Assembly (NCBI RefSeq): GCF_000482725.1
Contig: NZ_AXWP01000037.1
Coordinates: forward strand, 16,072-80,071
From: Psychromonas arctica DSM 14288
GTDB taxonomy: Bacteria > Pseudomonadota > Gammaproteobacteria > Enterobacterales > Psychromonadaceae
Direction: 5' to 3'
Length of the DNA: 64,000 nt
Part shown: piece after piece, positions 47,635-57,224 of the stretch
Numbering within the stretch: position 1 is the stretch's first letter
Layout of the letters: each line of letters begins with the position of its first letter
Position numbers and translations under genes: made by a program
Notes under the pieces: generated by a model
The model's database searches: none
Told to the model about the DNA's origin: nothing
The model's input: only the letters and a program-made list of their open reading frames with translations

Positions 47635-48572
47635 TGGCAAAACGTGGAAAGGGTCGCCCGATCAATGGCATCGTATTATTAGATAAACCTACGGACATCA
47701 GTTCCAATCATGCATTACAACGTGTTAAACGTATCTTCTTTGCACAAAAAGCAGGGCATACTGGTGCATTAGATCCATTAGCAACCGGTATGCTGCCTGT
47801 TTGTTTAGGTGAAGCAACTAAGTTCTCGCAGTTTTTATTAGATTCAGATAAACGTTATACCGTGACCGCTACATTAGGCATTCGCACCGATACCAGTGAC
47901 TCGCAAGGTGATGTGGTATGTGAAAAACCAGTTTCGGTAACGCAACAACAACTCGATACTGCATTAGATACTTTTCGCGGCGATATCATGCAAGTTCCTT
48001 CAATGTATTCAGCATTGAAATTTGAAGGAAAGCCATTATATAAGTACGCACGTGAAGGTATTACGATTGACAGGCCTGCTCGTCCTATTACTGTTTATGA
48101 AATTAATCAGCTACGTTTCGAAGAAAATGAAATTGATCTTGATATTCATGTTAGTAAAGGTACCTATATTAGAACAATTGTAGATGACCTAGGCGAATTA
48201 TTAGGTTGTGGCGCACATGTGTCGATGTTACGCCGTACACAGGTTGCAGACTATCCTTATGAACGCATGATCACTATTGACGAGCTAGAAGCGTTAATTG
48301 TAAAAGCAAAAACAGAAGATATTAGTCCTTACGATCTGCTTGACCCTCTTTTGCTAGAGATGGATACAGCCGTTAAAAACTATCCTGAAGTGAATATTTC
48401 TGATGAAATGGGCGCTTATGTTTTGCATGGCCAACCGGTACAAGTATTTGGTGCGCCAGATAATACGATTGTTAGGATCACTGTCGGTGAACAGCATACT
48501 TTCATTGGTGTTGGTGAAATGAACGATGATGGCTTAATTGCACCGAAACGTTTAGCAAATTTAGATCTTTAA
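47634..48572 (+). CDS. truB: tRNA pseudouridine-55 synthase TruB
   Basis: This 312-residue enzyme makes Psi55 in the T loop of tRNAs. The motif [15 protein letters not shown] holds the catalytic Asp47; [12 protein letters not shown] and the C-terminal PUA part are present. In E. coli rpsO and pnp follow; here an unrelated small gene follows a hairpin (48579-48604), so the operon ends here. Confidence 0.95.
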   Translation: MAKRGKGRPINGIVLLDKPTDISSNHALQRVKRIFFAQKAGHTGALDPLATGMLPVCLGEATKFSQFLLDSDKRYTVTATLGIRTDTSDSQGDVVCEKPVSVTQQQLDTALDTFRGDIMQVPSMYSALKFEGKPLYKYAREGITIDRPARPITVYEINQLRFEENEIDLDIHVSKGTYIRTIVDDLGELLGCGAHVSMLRRTQVADYPYERMITIDELEALIVKAKTEDISPYDLLDPLLLEMDTAVKNYPEVNISDEMGAYVLHGQPVQVFGAPDNTIVRITVGEQHTFIGVGEMNDDGLIAPKRLANLDL

Positions 48573-48578
48573 AATAAA

Positions 48579-48608
48579 GCTGAGGTTTTTAAATAGAGCT
48601 CAGCGTTT
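48579..48608 (+). terminator. Probable terminator after truB
   Basis: GCTGAG/CTCAGC with a 14-base loop, then GTTTT. The stem is short. Confidence 0.5.
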
Positions 48609-48647
48609 TAAATGAAATTTATATTGAAATAGATTGGCATAGTTAAG

Positions 48648-48857
48648 ATGACTAAAATAGATTTTTCTCAAATAAATAAAACTGCCGCTGACTCTTTTAA
48701 TCAGCAGCGTAGTGTAATTAAACGCCTTGCTAAGGGCAAAACAGTACTTTGCGAGCAATGCCAGCAACCGTTAACGTTGACTGTCATCAGTGAAGGCGAA
48801 AGTGGTGTGCAATGCAGTAAAGGTTGTACCCAGATAAATTTAGAACTCGATAGTTAA
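48648..48857 (+). CDS. Small zinc-ribbon-like protein, 69 aa
   Basis: This 69-residue protein has four cysteines in a CEQC...CSKGC arrangement (at about 35, 38, 55 and 59), which can bind one zinc, after a basic stretch (VIKRLAKGK). It lies 22 bases before the DsbA-like gene. I recognise it only as the kind of short conserved protein seen in marine gammaproteobacteria; the function is unknown. Confidence 0.7.
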   Translation: MTKIDFSQINKTAADSFNQQRSVIKRLAKGKTVLCEQCQQPLTLTVISEGESGVQCSKGCTQINLELDS

Positions 48858-48879
48858 TCGGTCGAAAAAGGTAGGTTTT

Positions 48880-49482
48880 ATGAGCTCAGAATTATATTTT
48901 ATTTACGACTCTCATTGCCCATGGAGTTATGCCGCAACACCTTTAGTTGTTGCTTTAACTGAAGCGTTTCCTGAGATGGAATTACATGCTTGGCATTGTG
49001 CTAATTACGATGGTGGTAATAGTGTTGGTTTTAATACCATTAAATCGGTTGAGAGAGAAAGTGATGTGACTTTTTCACAGGAATATGTGCGTTTTGCGGA
49101 TAGCCCTAAAAATAGTATCATCAGCGCGAATCTATTAACTTGGGTTGCAACTAAACAGTCAGATAAGTTTTTGCCGGTTTTAGAAGCTTTACAACATGAA
49201 CATTTTGTTAACGGTAATTCTTTAGGCAAAAAGATAGATTTCAACGAGTTAGCTGAAGATCTTAAACTATCAATTCCAAACAAAGTTTTTAAAGAAGAAT
49301 TAAGCAAAGATGCGATGTTTGTACAATCTGAAATTAGTGATTTACAAGCTTTTATGGGGACCGCTGCTTTCCCCGCATTACTGTTAGTACACAATGACAA
49401 TGCGGTCTTATTGAATCATGCTCAATACATTGGCGCACCTGAAAGTATTGTAGCGGATGTACAAAAACAACTACAAGACTAA
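48880..49482 (+). CDS. DsbA-family thioredoxin-like protein
   Basis: This 200-residue protein has the thioredoxin fold with a helical insert. The N-terminal motif YDSHCPWSYAATP keeps only the first active-site cysteine (Cys13, CPWS), so it resembles cytoplasmic FrnE/2-hydroxychromene isomerase-like members more than secreted DsbA; there is no signal peptide. The cis-Pro loop reads AAFPALLL. Role may be glutathione-linked, which is inference. Confidence 0.82.
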   Translation: MSSELYFIYDSHCPWSYAATPLVVALTEAFPEMELHAWHCANYDGGNSVGFNTIKSVERESDVTFSQEYVRFADSPKNSIISANLLTWVATKQSDKFLPVLEALQHEHFVNGNSLGKKIDFNELAEDLKLSIPNKVFKEELSKDAMFVQSEISDLQAFMGTAAFPALLLVHNDNAVLLNHAQYIGAPESIVADVQKQLQD

Positions 49483-49580
49483 ACCTGCTATTATTTTATA
49501 GTTAATCTACTGGTTTTTGAATTGAAGTAATAAGTGAAATAATGGATATCATTATTTCACTTTCTCCTTAATTCTTTTTT

Positions 49581-49724
49581 GATAATAGTTCTTTCCTCCA
49601 TTTATTTCACAACTAATAAGTTGTACGGTGCAATGATATAATCCACTATTTCATTTTTAATCGTAAATTTCTCTATTGATAACAGTTCTTTCCTGTACTT
49701 ATTGCACTCCTGATAAGCTATGCG
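49581..49724. repeat. Imperfect 47-bp direct repeat
   Basis: Two copies (49581-49627 and 49678-49724) share GATAAYAGTTCTTTCCT and ACTTATT-like segments, in the 283-base gap before the DUF389 gene. The region otherwise shows no gene. Confidence 0.6.
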
Positions 49725-49765
49725 CATACTAGAATTCCTTTTAATATGTGTATTGAGAATCGAAT

Positions 49766-51622
49766 ATGGCTGATAGTTTTTTACTTTTTGATATTGAGCA
49801 AAAAGATCAGTTAGCTGAGCATTTGTTGCCTTTTTTTAAACAAGCCATTTTACCTCGATCTTGGGAAGAAGGTGATGTCCACTTTAGCGCAGATAGTCGT
49901 GTTTATGCTTATCTCAACGATCAACAAACACCAGCTGTTATAGAGGCAGCGATAGAAGGGGGGTGGCATCTTGCTATTTTACCCCACCCTGACTCTCGTT
50001 ATGCGAAACGTGGATTTTGTGCTCATCGTAACCTCGAAAAAGCGATTCAAGAAGCGGAGCTAAGTAGTCCTGAACAAGTTGATATTGTTCGTTGTAATGG
50101 CAATATATTACTTTCATCATTGGTGATCGGCGAGAGTTTTAGTTTATTACCTAGCGCTAAAATATTAGATCTAGTCGAAAGGGCTAAGTTGGCTTGGCAT
50201 AATGCCAGTAAAATTCGCCAAGCGTGCCCTCAAAAAATAATTTTTAATACTGAAAATGAAAGCAAGATCACTACTGCTGCTTTAGGTGTTGTTGTCGTTG
50301 GTCATGTCCATGGTTCATGGTTAGCTAGACGCATATTACCCAATAGCCATATTAACGATGGTATGTGTCATGCCATGATCATTGCTCCACGCAGCATCAT
50401 GGAATTATTACGCTTTTTTGTTGTATCAACATTAGGCAGACATTACAGCTTGCCAAGCTTCTTAGGATTAATAAAAACCAAGCAATTAGAGATTTCTAAT
50501 GGCGAACAATTAACTTATCAGTTGGATGGACAAGAGCAACAAACCGAATCATTGTCGGTGACCATTGATCATCATGTGTTGACCCTATTAGTAGGTGAAG
50601 AATTGCCGATCATCGATACCTCCAGTGCGCAAAAAGAACAAATTAAAATTGAAAGATTACCTGCGGGTGAGGCGGTAATGGAAATGGTTGCTAAGCCGTT
50701 AGCTTTTGTTGGGCATGCGGCAACAGACGAATTCAAAGACTTATATCAATTGCTACGCGATAATGCGACTGCAACATCTGCTTTTTTAACGTTAATGGCA
50801 TTATCTACATTATTAGCAAGTGTAGGGCTATTTGCAAGTTCAGCACCTGTAATTATTGGTGCAATGATCCTTGCCCCGCTTATGGCACCTATTATTTCAT
50901 TATCAATGGCCTTAGCAAGACAAGACCCTTCTTTATTAACAGCAAGTGCAACGACTTTATGTATTGGCATGTTGGTTTCTCTTGGTTTTTCTTCTTTTGC
51001 TAGTTTTATTATTCCGATGGAAATAGTGACTCCTGAAATTGCTGCAAGGTTAAGCCCAAGTTTACTTGATTTAGGCGTTGCTGTTATTTCTGGTATTGCT
51101 GGTGCCTATGCACATGCTCGTGTCGATGCAGCTAAAAGTTTAGCCGGTGTCGCTATTGCCGTAGCACTCGTTCCACCTTTAGCCGTTACTGGGATTGGTA
51201 TTGGTTGGGTAGACTTTCATGTTGCCTGGGGCGCATTATTGTTATTTCTAACTAACTTGGCTGGTATCGTTTTCGCTGCTGCTTTGACCTTTTTAGCGTT
51301 AGGATTTGCGCCATTTACACGCGCAAAAAAAGGCTTGATGATTGCTTTCATCGGTGTTGCGCTTGTCTCAATTCCACTGGTCTTTAGTTTCATACGTTTA
51401 TCCGATGAAGCCGCCATTATGCAGCAACTTGAGGGTAAAAAAATAGGTGAAGTAGTGATTAGAGAAGTGCACGCAAGGGCACTTGAACCAGTAGAAATAT
51501 CGGTTAAATTAATGACCCCAACGACCTTAACCTCAGAAAAATTAGATACGATTAAACAAAGCATTGAATCACAGCTGCAACAAAAAGTGATCCTTGAAGC
51601 ACAAGTTATTATTCGTCGATGA
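49766..51622 (+). CDS. DUF389 membrane protein (TIGR00341-like)
   Basis: This 618-residue protein has a soluble N-terminal half (1-310) with a pattern like lipid-kinase folds (VYAYLNDQQTPAVIEAAIEG, GWHLAILPHP) and a C-terminal half with about six membrane segments, starting FLTLMALSTLLASVGLFASS and including PVIIGAMILAPLMAPI, the DUF389 signature. The far end (550-618) is soluble. Function is unknown; the long N-terminal part is typical of the marine gammaproteobacterial version. Confidence 0.82.
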   Translation: MADSFLLFDIEQKDQLAEHLLPFFKQAILPRSWEEGDVHFSADSRVYAYLNDQQTPAVIEAAIEGGWHLAILPHPDSRYAKRGFCAHRNLEKAIQEAELSSPEQVDIVRCNGNILLSSLVIGESFSLLPSAKILDLVERAKLAWHNASKIRQACPQKIIFNTENESKITTAALGVVVVGHVHGSWLARRILPNSHINDGMCHAMIIAPRSIMELLRFFVVSTLGRHYSLPSFLGLIKTKQLEISNGEQLTYQLDGQEQQTESLSVTIDHHVLTLLVGEELPIIDTSSAQKEQIKIERLPAGEAVMEMVAKPLAFVGHAATDEFKDLYQLLRDNATATSAFLTLMALSTLLASVGLFASSAPVIIGAMILAPLMAPIISLSMALARQDPSLLTASATTLCIGMLVSLGFSSFASFIIPMEIVTPEIAARLSPSLLDLGVAVISGIAGAYAHARVDAAKSLAGVAIAVALVPPLAVTGIGIGWVDFHVAWGALLLFLTNLAGIVFAAALTFLALGFAPFTRAKKGLMIAFIGVALVSIPLVFSFIRLSDEAAIMQQLEGKKIGEVVIREVHARALEPVEISVKLMTPTTLTSEKLDTIKQSIESQLQQKVILEAQVIIRR

Positions 51623-51759
51623 GTGTTTATTAAAAATAGCTTCCTATTCACCTAAAGTGGCTGGTTGGAGATTACTGACCTGCCATTGATTTTTTTATCA
51701 CCAATGGGTTGAAAATGCTATGCTTACTCTTTTCTTAATTACTCACTGCGTATTGTTTT

Positions 51760-53553
51760 ATGTATCAACTTCGTCCTTATCAACAAGATGCTGTTAATGC
51801 CACACTGCATTATTTTCGTCGTCATAGTTCGCCTGCCGTTTTAGCGCTTTCAACTGGTGCGGGTAAAAGCCTGATCATCGCTGAGCTTGCTCGAATAGCC
51901 AAAGGCAGAGTGTTAGTACTTGCTCACGTTAAAGAATTAGTTGAACAAAATCATGCTAAATATGAAAGTTATGGCGTAAAAGCATCTATTTTTTCTGCAG
52001 GATTAGGACGTAAAGAGACATCGCAACAAGTCGTCTTTGCCTCGGTGCAGTCAATTGTCAATAACCTTGACCTGTTTGCTGATGCTTTTTCACTGTTAGT
52101 GATAGATGAGTGTCATCGTGTCCCTATGCAAGGTGATTCTAGTTACCAAAAAGTGATTAAACACTTACAGGCTATCAACCCAAATTTAAAGGTTTTAGGT
52201 CTAACGGCAACACCTTATCGCCTAGGTTTAGGTTGGATATATCAATATCATACCCGTGGCCAAGTGCGCAGTGAAGAAGCACGATTTTTCCGTGATTGTA
52301 TTTTCGATTTGCCTATTCGGTTTTTATTAGACGAACAGTTTTTAACTGAGCCAAAAGTCATGGATATGGCGGTACTCAGTTATGACTTTTCTCAAATATC
52401 TGTAGCTAATACTGGAGCTTATCGAGAGTCTGATTTAAATAAAGTAATAGAAAAGTCTGGTCGAGCTACGCCTGAAATTATCAAATCAGTGATTACTCAC
52501 GCCCAAGACCGTCAAGGTGTGATGATATTTGCCTCTACAGTAAAACATGCACAAGAAATTTTAGGTTATTTAAAAGATCAAAGTGCGGCATTAATTATTG
52601 GTGATACAGCCGCTAAAGATCGCGACCAGATCATTCAAGATTTTAAAAATAAAAAAATTAAATATTTAGTTAATGTCTCGGTCTTAACCACTGGTTTTGA
52701 TGCCCCACACGTTGATTTAATTGCTATTTTGCGCCCCACTGAATCCATTAGTTTATACCAGCAAATAGTCGGGCGAGGGTTGCGTTTATCGGAGGGGAAA
52801 AAAGATTGTTTAGTGATGGAGTTTGCTGGCAATTGTTATGACCTGTATCAACCAGAAGTGGGGCAAGAAAAACCAGAAAGTGGCAGTGAAATAGTGAGTA
52901 TTCCATGTCCAGCTTGCCAGTTTACTAATAACTTTTGGGGCAAGGTGGACCCCGCTGGTTTTGTGATTGAGCATTATGGTCGTAAGTGTCAGGGGTATTC
53001 GTTAAAAATTACTGAAGATGATGATGGCAATAAGTTTGAACAACGCATGCATTGTAATTATCGTTTTCGCGCTAAGTTTTGTGACCAATGTGGAATGGAC
53101 AATGATATTGCAGCACGAGTTTGTGGTCATTGTGAAGCCGTGTTAGTTGACCCCGATAAAAAGTTAAGAGAAGCATTAAAGTTGAAAGATGCGATGATCA
53201 TTCGTTGCGATGATATGGCACTTACTGCTAGCAAGAATAAACATGGGAAAAACCAATTAAAGGTCACCTATAGCGGCGGTCAAGGACAAATAAGTGAAGT
53301 ATGGCAATTGACCACTGCAAAGCAAAAAGCGCAATTTTTACAGCGCTTTATCCAACCACACTTAATTGATCGTTTTCGTCCTTTTACTCACTCATCAGTG
53401 ACCAAAGTGATGCATAATGAACACCGATTACAAGCACCTGAAATAGTCATTGCTAATAAAGTGGGGCGATTTTGGCAAGTAAGAGATAAGTTATTTAATA
53501 TTGAGCAATTTCCCAAAGCTGTAGAAGTATTAGCTCAGTTGCAACCTGAATAG
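51760..53553 (+). CDS. radD: RadD-like superfamily 2 helicase
   Basis: This 597-residue DEAD/DEAH-type ATPase has STGAGKS (Walker A, 31-37), DECHR (about 123-127), the GLTATPYR motif III and QIVGRGLR (motif VI). Cysteines in the C-terminal part (CPAC, CDQCG, CGHC) make zinc ribbons, as in E. coli RadD (YejH, 586 residues), a protein that counters over-long strand exchange by RecA. It looks complete. Confidence 0.88.
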   Translation: MYQLRPYQQDAVNATLHYFRRHSSPAVLALSTGAGKSLIIAELARIAKGRVLVLAHVKELVEQNHAKYESYGVKASIFSAGLGRKETSQQVVFASVQSIVNNLDLFADAFSLLVIDECHRVPMQGDSSYQKVIKHLQAINPNLKVLGLTATPYRLGLGWIYQYHTRGQVRSEEARFFRDCIFDLPIRFLLDEQFLTEPKVMDMAVLSYDFSQISVANTGAYRESDLNKVIEKSGRATPEIIKSVITHAQDRQGVMIFASTVKHAQEILGYLKDQSAALIIGDTAAKDRDQIIQDFKNKKIKYLVNVSVLTTGFDAPHVDLIAILRPTESISLYQQIVGRGLRLSEGKKDCLVMEFAGNCYDLYQPEVGQEKPESGSEIVSIPCPACQFTNNFWGKVDPAGFVIEHYGRKCQGYSLKITEDDDGNKFEQRMHCNYRFRAKFCDQCGMDNDIAARVCGHCEAVLVDPDKKLREALKLKDAMIIRCDDMALTASKNKHGKNQLKVTYSGGQGQISEVWQLTTAKQKAQFLQRFIQPHLIDRFRPFTHSSVTKVMHNEHRLQAPEIVIANKVGRFWQVRDKLFNIEQFPKAVEVLAQLQPE

Positions 53554-53658
53554 CGATGGAGAGTTATATTGCCAGCTAAACATAACCAGCTATATAAGCG
53601 CTATACACAACTAACATAAATAGTTAACTTGAAACAAAAAATACAAGGACTTAAGAGA

Positions 53659-54120
53659 ATGAATAAAATTTTAATTATAGTGACGGCAATTTTCGTTGTG
53701 ATAGTAATCGCTTTTTTTGTGCTAGGCGTAATGTCTAAAAGTGGACATGCTCCCGGATTAAAACAAGGGCAATTACAGGCTTGTACTAGTATTGAAAATT
53801 GTGTGTTTAGTGAAAATATTGATGGCGCTGAAAATAATATCCAACCTTTTGCTTTTGATGGAGAGAAAGCGGTGTTCCTTACTCAACTAAAAACTAGCGT
53901 CGAATCAATGGGCGGAAAAATTGTCGATATTGAAGATGGTTATATTGCGGCGACCTTTACATCTGCTATTTTTGGATTTGTTGATGATTTGGAGTTGAGG
54001 GTTAGTGACGATCATTTGTTACATTTCCGCTCTGCATCCCGTGTAGGAAAAAGTGACCTTGGTGCTAATAAAAAACGGGTCGAAGCCCTCAAGCTATTAT
54101 TACAAAGAGCCTCTAAATAA
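53659..54120 (+). CDS. DUF1499-like membrane-anchored protein
   Basis: The 153-residue protein has one N-terminal membrane segment (3-26) and a domain with CTSIENCVFSEN and DLELRVSDDHLLHFRSASRVG, the DUF1499 pattern. I start at the ATG at 53659; a TTG at 53629 would add ten charged residues in front of the membrane segment. Function unknown. Confidence 0.78.
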   Translation: MNKILIIVTAIFVVIVIAFFVLGVMSKSGHAPGLKQGQLQACTSIENCVFSENIDGAENNIQPFAFDGEKAVFLTQLKTSVESMGGKIVDIEDGYIAATFTSAIFGFVDDLELRVSDDHLLHFRSASRVGKSDLGANKKRVEALKLLLQRASK

Positions 54121-54197
54121 ATGTTAAAAGAATAACTTGATTCAGAAATAACCAATGTTAGTTGCTAACTAGAGTAGTAGAAGATCAGGAATAATAA

Positions 54198-54512
54198 ATG
54201 AATAAAAATATTCAACAACTGCTAACGTTAGTGGCTAGCTGTAATGATCAATTAACGGAAAAATATCCGCAACTTTCTACTGCGGTGGGCTTACTAGAGC
54301 AAAGTTTACAGGCATCTAATGCAGTGACCATTGATAATGTTAAGCTTAAAAAAAGGTTAATGTTTATTATTCTTGATGCACACCCCGAAATAGTCGGTAT
54401 TGGTACCGGTCAATCCGGTACTGAAGACTTTACTTTTATTAAGCAAGTTTCACTGACTGAAATATCACAAAGTTTATTGATCGAATTGATAGAGCAGCAT
54501 ATTACAGATTGA
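54198..54512 (+). CDS. Hypothetical protein, 104 aa
   Basis: This helical soluble protein of 104 residues has no recognisable motif (ends ELIEQHITD). AATAATAAATG context with AGGA further upstream. It lies between the DUF1499 and HD genes, in the same direction; gaps of 77 and 48 bases leave an operon possible. Confidence 0.6.
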   Translation: MNKNIQQLLTLVASCNDQLTEKYPQLSTAVGLLEQSLQASNAVTIDNVKLKKRLMFIILDAHPEIVGIGTGQSGTEDFTFIKQVSLTEISQSLLIELIEQHITD

Positions 54513-54560
54513 TAGTTAGGAGGACGATGCCTCCATTGAAAGTAATAGGATTGACAGGAA

Positions 54561-55187
54561 ATGTTTAAACAATATCAAGCTCAGTGTGAAGGTTTTATTG
54601 CTGAAAATATGAAAACTGATTTAGCGCATGATCTGTTGCATGTTAAACGTGTGGTTAAGTTAGCAACACTGATAGGGAGGAAAGAGCAGGCGGAATTAAA
54701 TGTTGTATTACCTGCTGCTTGGTTACACGACTGCGTTAGCTACCCTAAAAATCATCCTCTACGTAGTCAAAGTTCATTACATGCGGCAGATAAAGCCATA
54801 CAATTTTTAGTAAGTATCGAATATCCAGAACAGTACTTAGATGCTATTCATCATGCAATTGCAGCACATAGCTATAGTGGTGGGCTAATAGCCAATAACC
54901 TTGAGGCAAAAATTGTGCAAGATGCTGACAGATTAGATGCGATTGGGGCGATTGGTATTGCGCGCTGTATTCAAGTTAGTAGCCAATTAAAGCGACCGCT
55001 ATATGCGCCCGAAGATGCATTTGCTGAGCAAAGATCCTTAGATGACCAACGTTTTACACTGGATCATTTTTATAAAAAGTTGTTAAAGCTAGCTTCCTTA
55101 ATGCATACCCGAACGGCGCAAGAGATTGCAGCGCAGCGGACGCAGTTTATGGAAAGTTATCTGCTGCAGTTAGCTTTAGAAATTTAA
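54561..55187 (+). CDS. HD-domain phosphohydrolase
   Basis: This 208-residue protein has the HD metal site: His in LAHDLLHVKRV, the HD doublet in AAWLHDCVSYP and Asp in QDADRLDAIG. It resembles YedJ-type hydrolases, for which the natural substrate is not settled. AGGA before the ATG. Confidence 0.85.
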   Translation: MFKQYQAQCEGFIAENMKTDLAHDLLHVKRVVKLATLIGRKEQAELNVVLPAAWLHDCVSYPKNHPLRSQSSLHAADKAIQFLVSIEYPEQYLDAIHHAIAAHSYSGGLIANNLEAKIVQDADRLDAIGAIGIARCIQVSSQLKRPLYAPEDAFAEQRSLDDQRFTLDHFYKKLLKLASLMHTRTAQEIAAQRTQFMESYLLQLALEI

Positions 55188-55412
55188 AGCATTAATTACC
55201 CAGGCACTGGCGATTGGGGTATATTGCTTTACTCTAATCAATTCTATTTTCAACAACATTACCCTAATCAACTCTATCCTAAATAACATTCCCCTCAATA
55301 ATTTGCTCTAATCAAATTACTTAAAACAAGTGCCTTTTAGCTAATTCAAATATCCTTTAACTAATATAAAGAAATAATTCGCTAACTGTCATATTGATGT
55401 TAATAATTAATA

Positions 55413-55442
55413 TTGACAATTTACCTGCCTAGGCAGTATTAT
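55413..55442 (+). promoter_or_regulatory. Promoter of marR-emrAB
   Basis: TTGACA (55413-55418) and TATTAT (55437-55442) are 18 bases apart. The operator described below covers the spacer and the region after the -10. Confidence 0.8.
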
Positions 55443-55464
55443 TTTTTCTTGCCTAGGCAGGTAA
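55421..55464 (+). promoter_or_regulatory. Nested MarR operator pair
   Basis: TTACCTGCCTAGGCA (55421-55435) and its exact reverse complement (55450-55464) flank 14 bases. Each arm contains its own palindrome TGCCTAGGCA. A dimer could bind each arm, one inside the promoter spacer and one after the -10. Confidence 0.85.
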
Positions 55465-55476
55465 TAATCAGGAAAT

Positions 55477-55932
55477 ATGCTCACTATGACTCATCAGCTA
55501 AACATTAAATCATTAGGTTTACCACTAGCGAAACTGATTGGCTTAGTAAATCAACATAAAGAGCTGTTACTAAATCAATATTTAGCGCCTTTTAATATCA
55601 GCTCTGCACAGTTTAAAGTATTAGCTGCAGTGCATTATTATGAGATTAATTCTCCGGCAGAGCTGAGTAAATATCTCACTATTGATGGGGGCTCAATGAC
55701 CCGAATGGTGAGCCGGTTAGTAAAAAAAGAATTATTAGATAAACAGTCTAACCCTAAAGATAAACGTGCTGTCATACTCCAACTAACCATCGCAGGAAAG
55801 GTATTGTTAGATCAATGTGTGGAGTGTCTTGACAATCAAGTGGCTCCCTTATTGACAGGGGACTTATCTGTGCAAGAGATAGAACTGTTGAGTGCGCTTC
55901 TAACTCGTTTATTACCACCCCGAGCAACCTAA
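55477..55932 (+). CDS. MarR-family repressor
   Basis: This 151-residue winged-helix protein has SSAQFKVLAAVHYYEINSPAE and DGGSMTRMVSRLVKKELL as its HTH and wing, with DKRAVILQLT after it. It probably represses itself and emrAB by binding the palindromes upstream until a drug or phenolic ligand binds. ATG at 55477 or 55486; AGGA lies three bases before the first, so the second is also plausible. Confidence 0.9.
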   Translation: MLTMTHQLNIKSLGLPLAKLIGLVNQHKELLLNQYLAPFNISSAQFKVLAAVHYYEINSPAELSKYLTIDGGSMTRMVSRLVKKELLDKQSNPKDKRAVILQLTIAGKVLLDQCVECLDNQVAPLLTGDLSVQEIELLSALLTRLLPPRAT

Positions 55933-56016
55933 TTATAAGCACAAGCTTGAGTGTTACACTCCTATTTTATTTATCTCCTATAACAACACAGAGTACTAAC
56001 AAATAAGTGGTAAAGC

Positions 56017-57216
56017 ATGCAGACATCAGAAAAAATAACAGCAAGTGCTATGGGTAATGAGCCCGTTAAAAAAGGTAAGCGCAAAACTTCTTTCTTGATT
56101 TTATTTATAGCCTTAGTTGTGATTGGTGCTGCTTGGTTTTTTTATTATGAGGTTTATGCAAAATACTCTGAAGAAACAAACGATGCTTATGTTAATGGCG
56201 ATTTAGTAGTTATTTCTCCTCAAATTTCAGGCACCGTGAGTAAAGTGGTCGTGGATCAAGGGGATTACGTTAAAAAAGGCCAAGTATTGGTCAGTTTAGA
56301 CTCCAATGATACACAAATTGCGTTACAGGCTGCGGAAGCTAAATTAGCTAATTCAGTGCGTGAAGTACGTAGCTTATATGCGACCGCTGATAACGCGAAA
56401 GCGAGTTTGGAAGCCACTAAGGTAGAGTATAATCAAGCGATTAGTGATTATGAACGACGTCAAAAGCTGGCTAAATCAGGGGCTATTTCACAGGAAAATT
56501 TAAATCATTATCAAGATCTGGTTGAAACCACTAAAAGCCAATATCTTGCTTCACAACAAGCGCTTAAAATGGCTATTTCATTAGTTGATAATACCGTGCT
56601 GGAAACCCACCCTGCGGTTAAATCAGCAGTGGCTAATTTACGTCAAACTTATTTAAATAACCTACGAGCAGACATTGTTGCTCCAATCAGTGGCTACGTC
56701 GCAAAACGCGCAGTGCAATTAGGTAGTCAAGTCCAGCCTGGCACACAGATGATGGTGATTGTCCCATTACACCAAGTGTGGGTGGATGCGAACTTTAAAG
56801 AAAGTCAAATGCGCGATATGCGAATTGGACAATTGGTTACATTAACCTCTGACTTGTATGGAGAAGATGTAGAATATAAAGGCGAAATTGAAAGCTTAGG
56901 TATTGGGACTGGCAGTGCTTTTTCACTATTACCCGCTCAAAATGCTAGCGGTAACTGGATTAAAATTGTTCAACGGTTACCGGTGAAAATACGCTTATAT
57001 AAAGATAACCAAGCACAATATCCCTTAAGAATTGGTTTATCAATGTTAGCTAAAGTGGATATTAAAGACACCTCTGGACCATTATTATCGAAAAGTGTGC
57101 AGCTGGAAGCGCGCTTTGATACTGATGTTTATCAGAACACGTTGCAAGAGGTTAATCATTTAGTGACCCAAATACTGCATGAGAATGTAGGTATTAATAA
57201 TATTAACCCTGAATAG
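56017..57216 (+). CDS. emrA: EmrA-like membrane fusion protein
   Basis: This 399-residue HlyD-type adaptor has one N-terminal membrane helix (24-44), lipoyl halves with a coiled-coil hairpin between (about 95-200) and a beta barrel (IVPLHQVWVDANFKESQMRD). It joins the MFS pump EmrB to an outer-membrane channel. emrB begins nine bases after its stop. Confidence 0.9.
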   Translation: MQTSEKITASAMGNEPVKKGKRKTSFLILFIALVVIGAAWFFYYEVYAKYSEETNDAYVNGDLVVISPQISGTVSKVVVDQGDYVKKGQVLVSLDSNDTQIALQAAEAKLANSVREVRSLYATADNAKASLEATKVEYNQAISDYERRQKLAKSGAISQENLNHYQDLVETTKSQYLASQQALKMAISLVDNTVLETHPAVKSAVANLRQTYLNNLRADIVAPISGYVAKRAVQLGSQVQPGTQMMVIVPLHQVWVDANFKESQMRDMRIGQLVTLTSDLYGEDVEYKGEIESLGIGTGSAFSLLPAQNASGNWIKIVQRLPVKIRLYKDNQAQYPLRIGLSMLAKVDIKDTSGPLLSKSVQLEARFDTDVYQNTLQEVNHLVTQILHENVGINNINPE

Positions 57217-57224
57217 GGGCGGTT

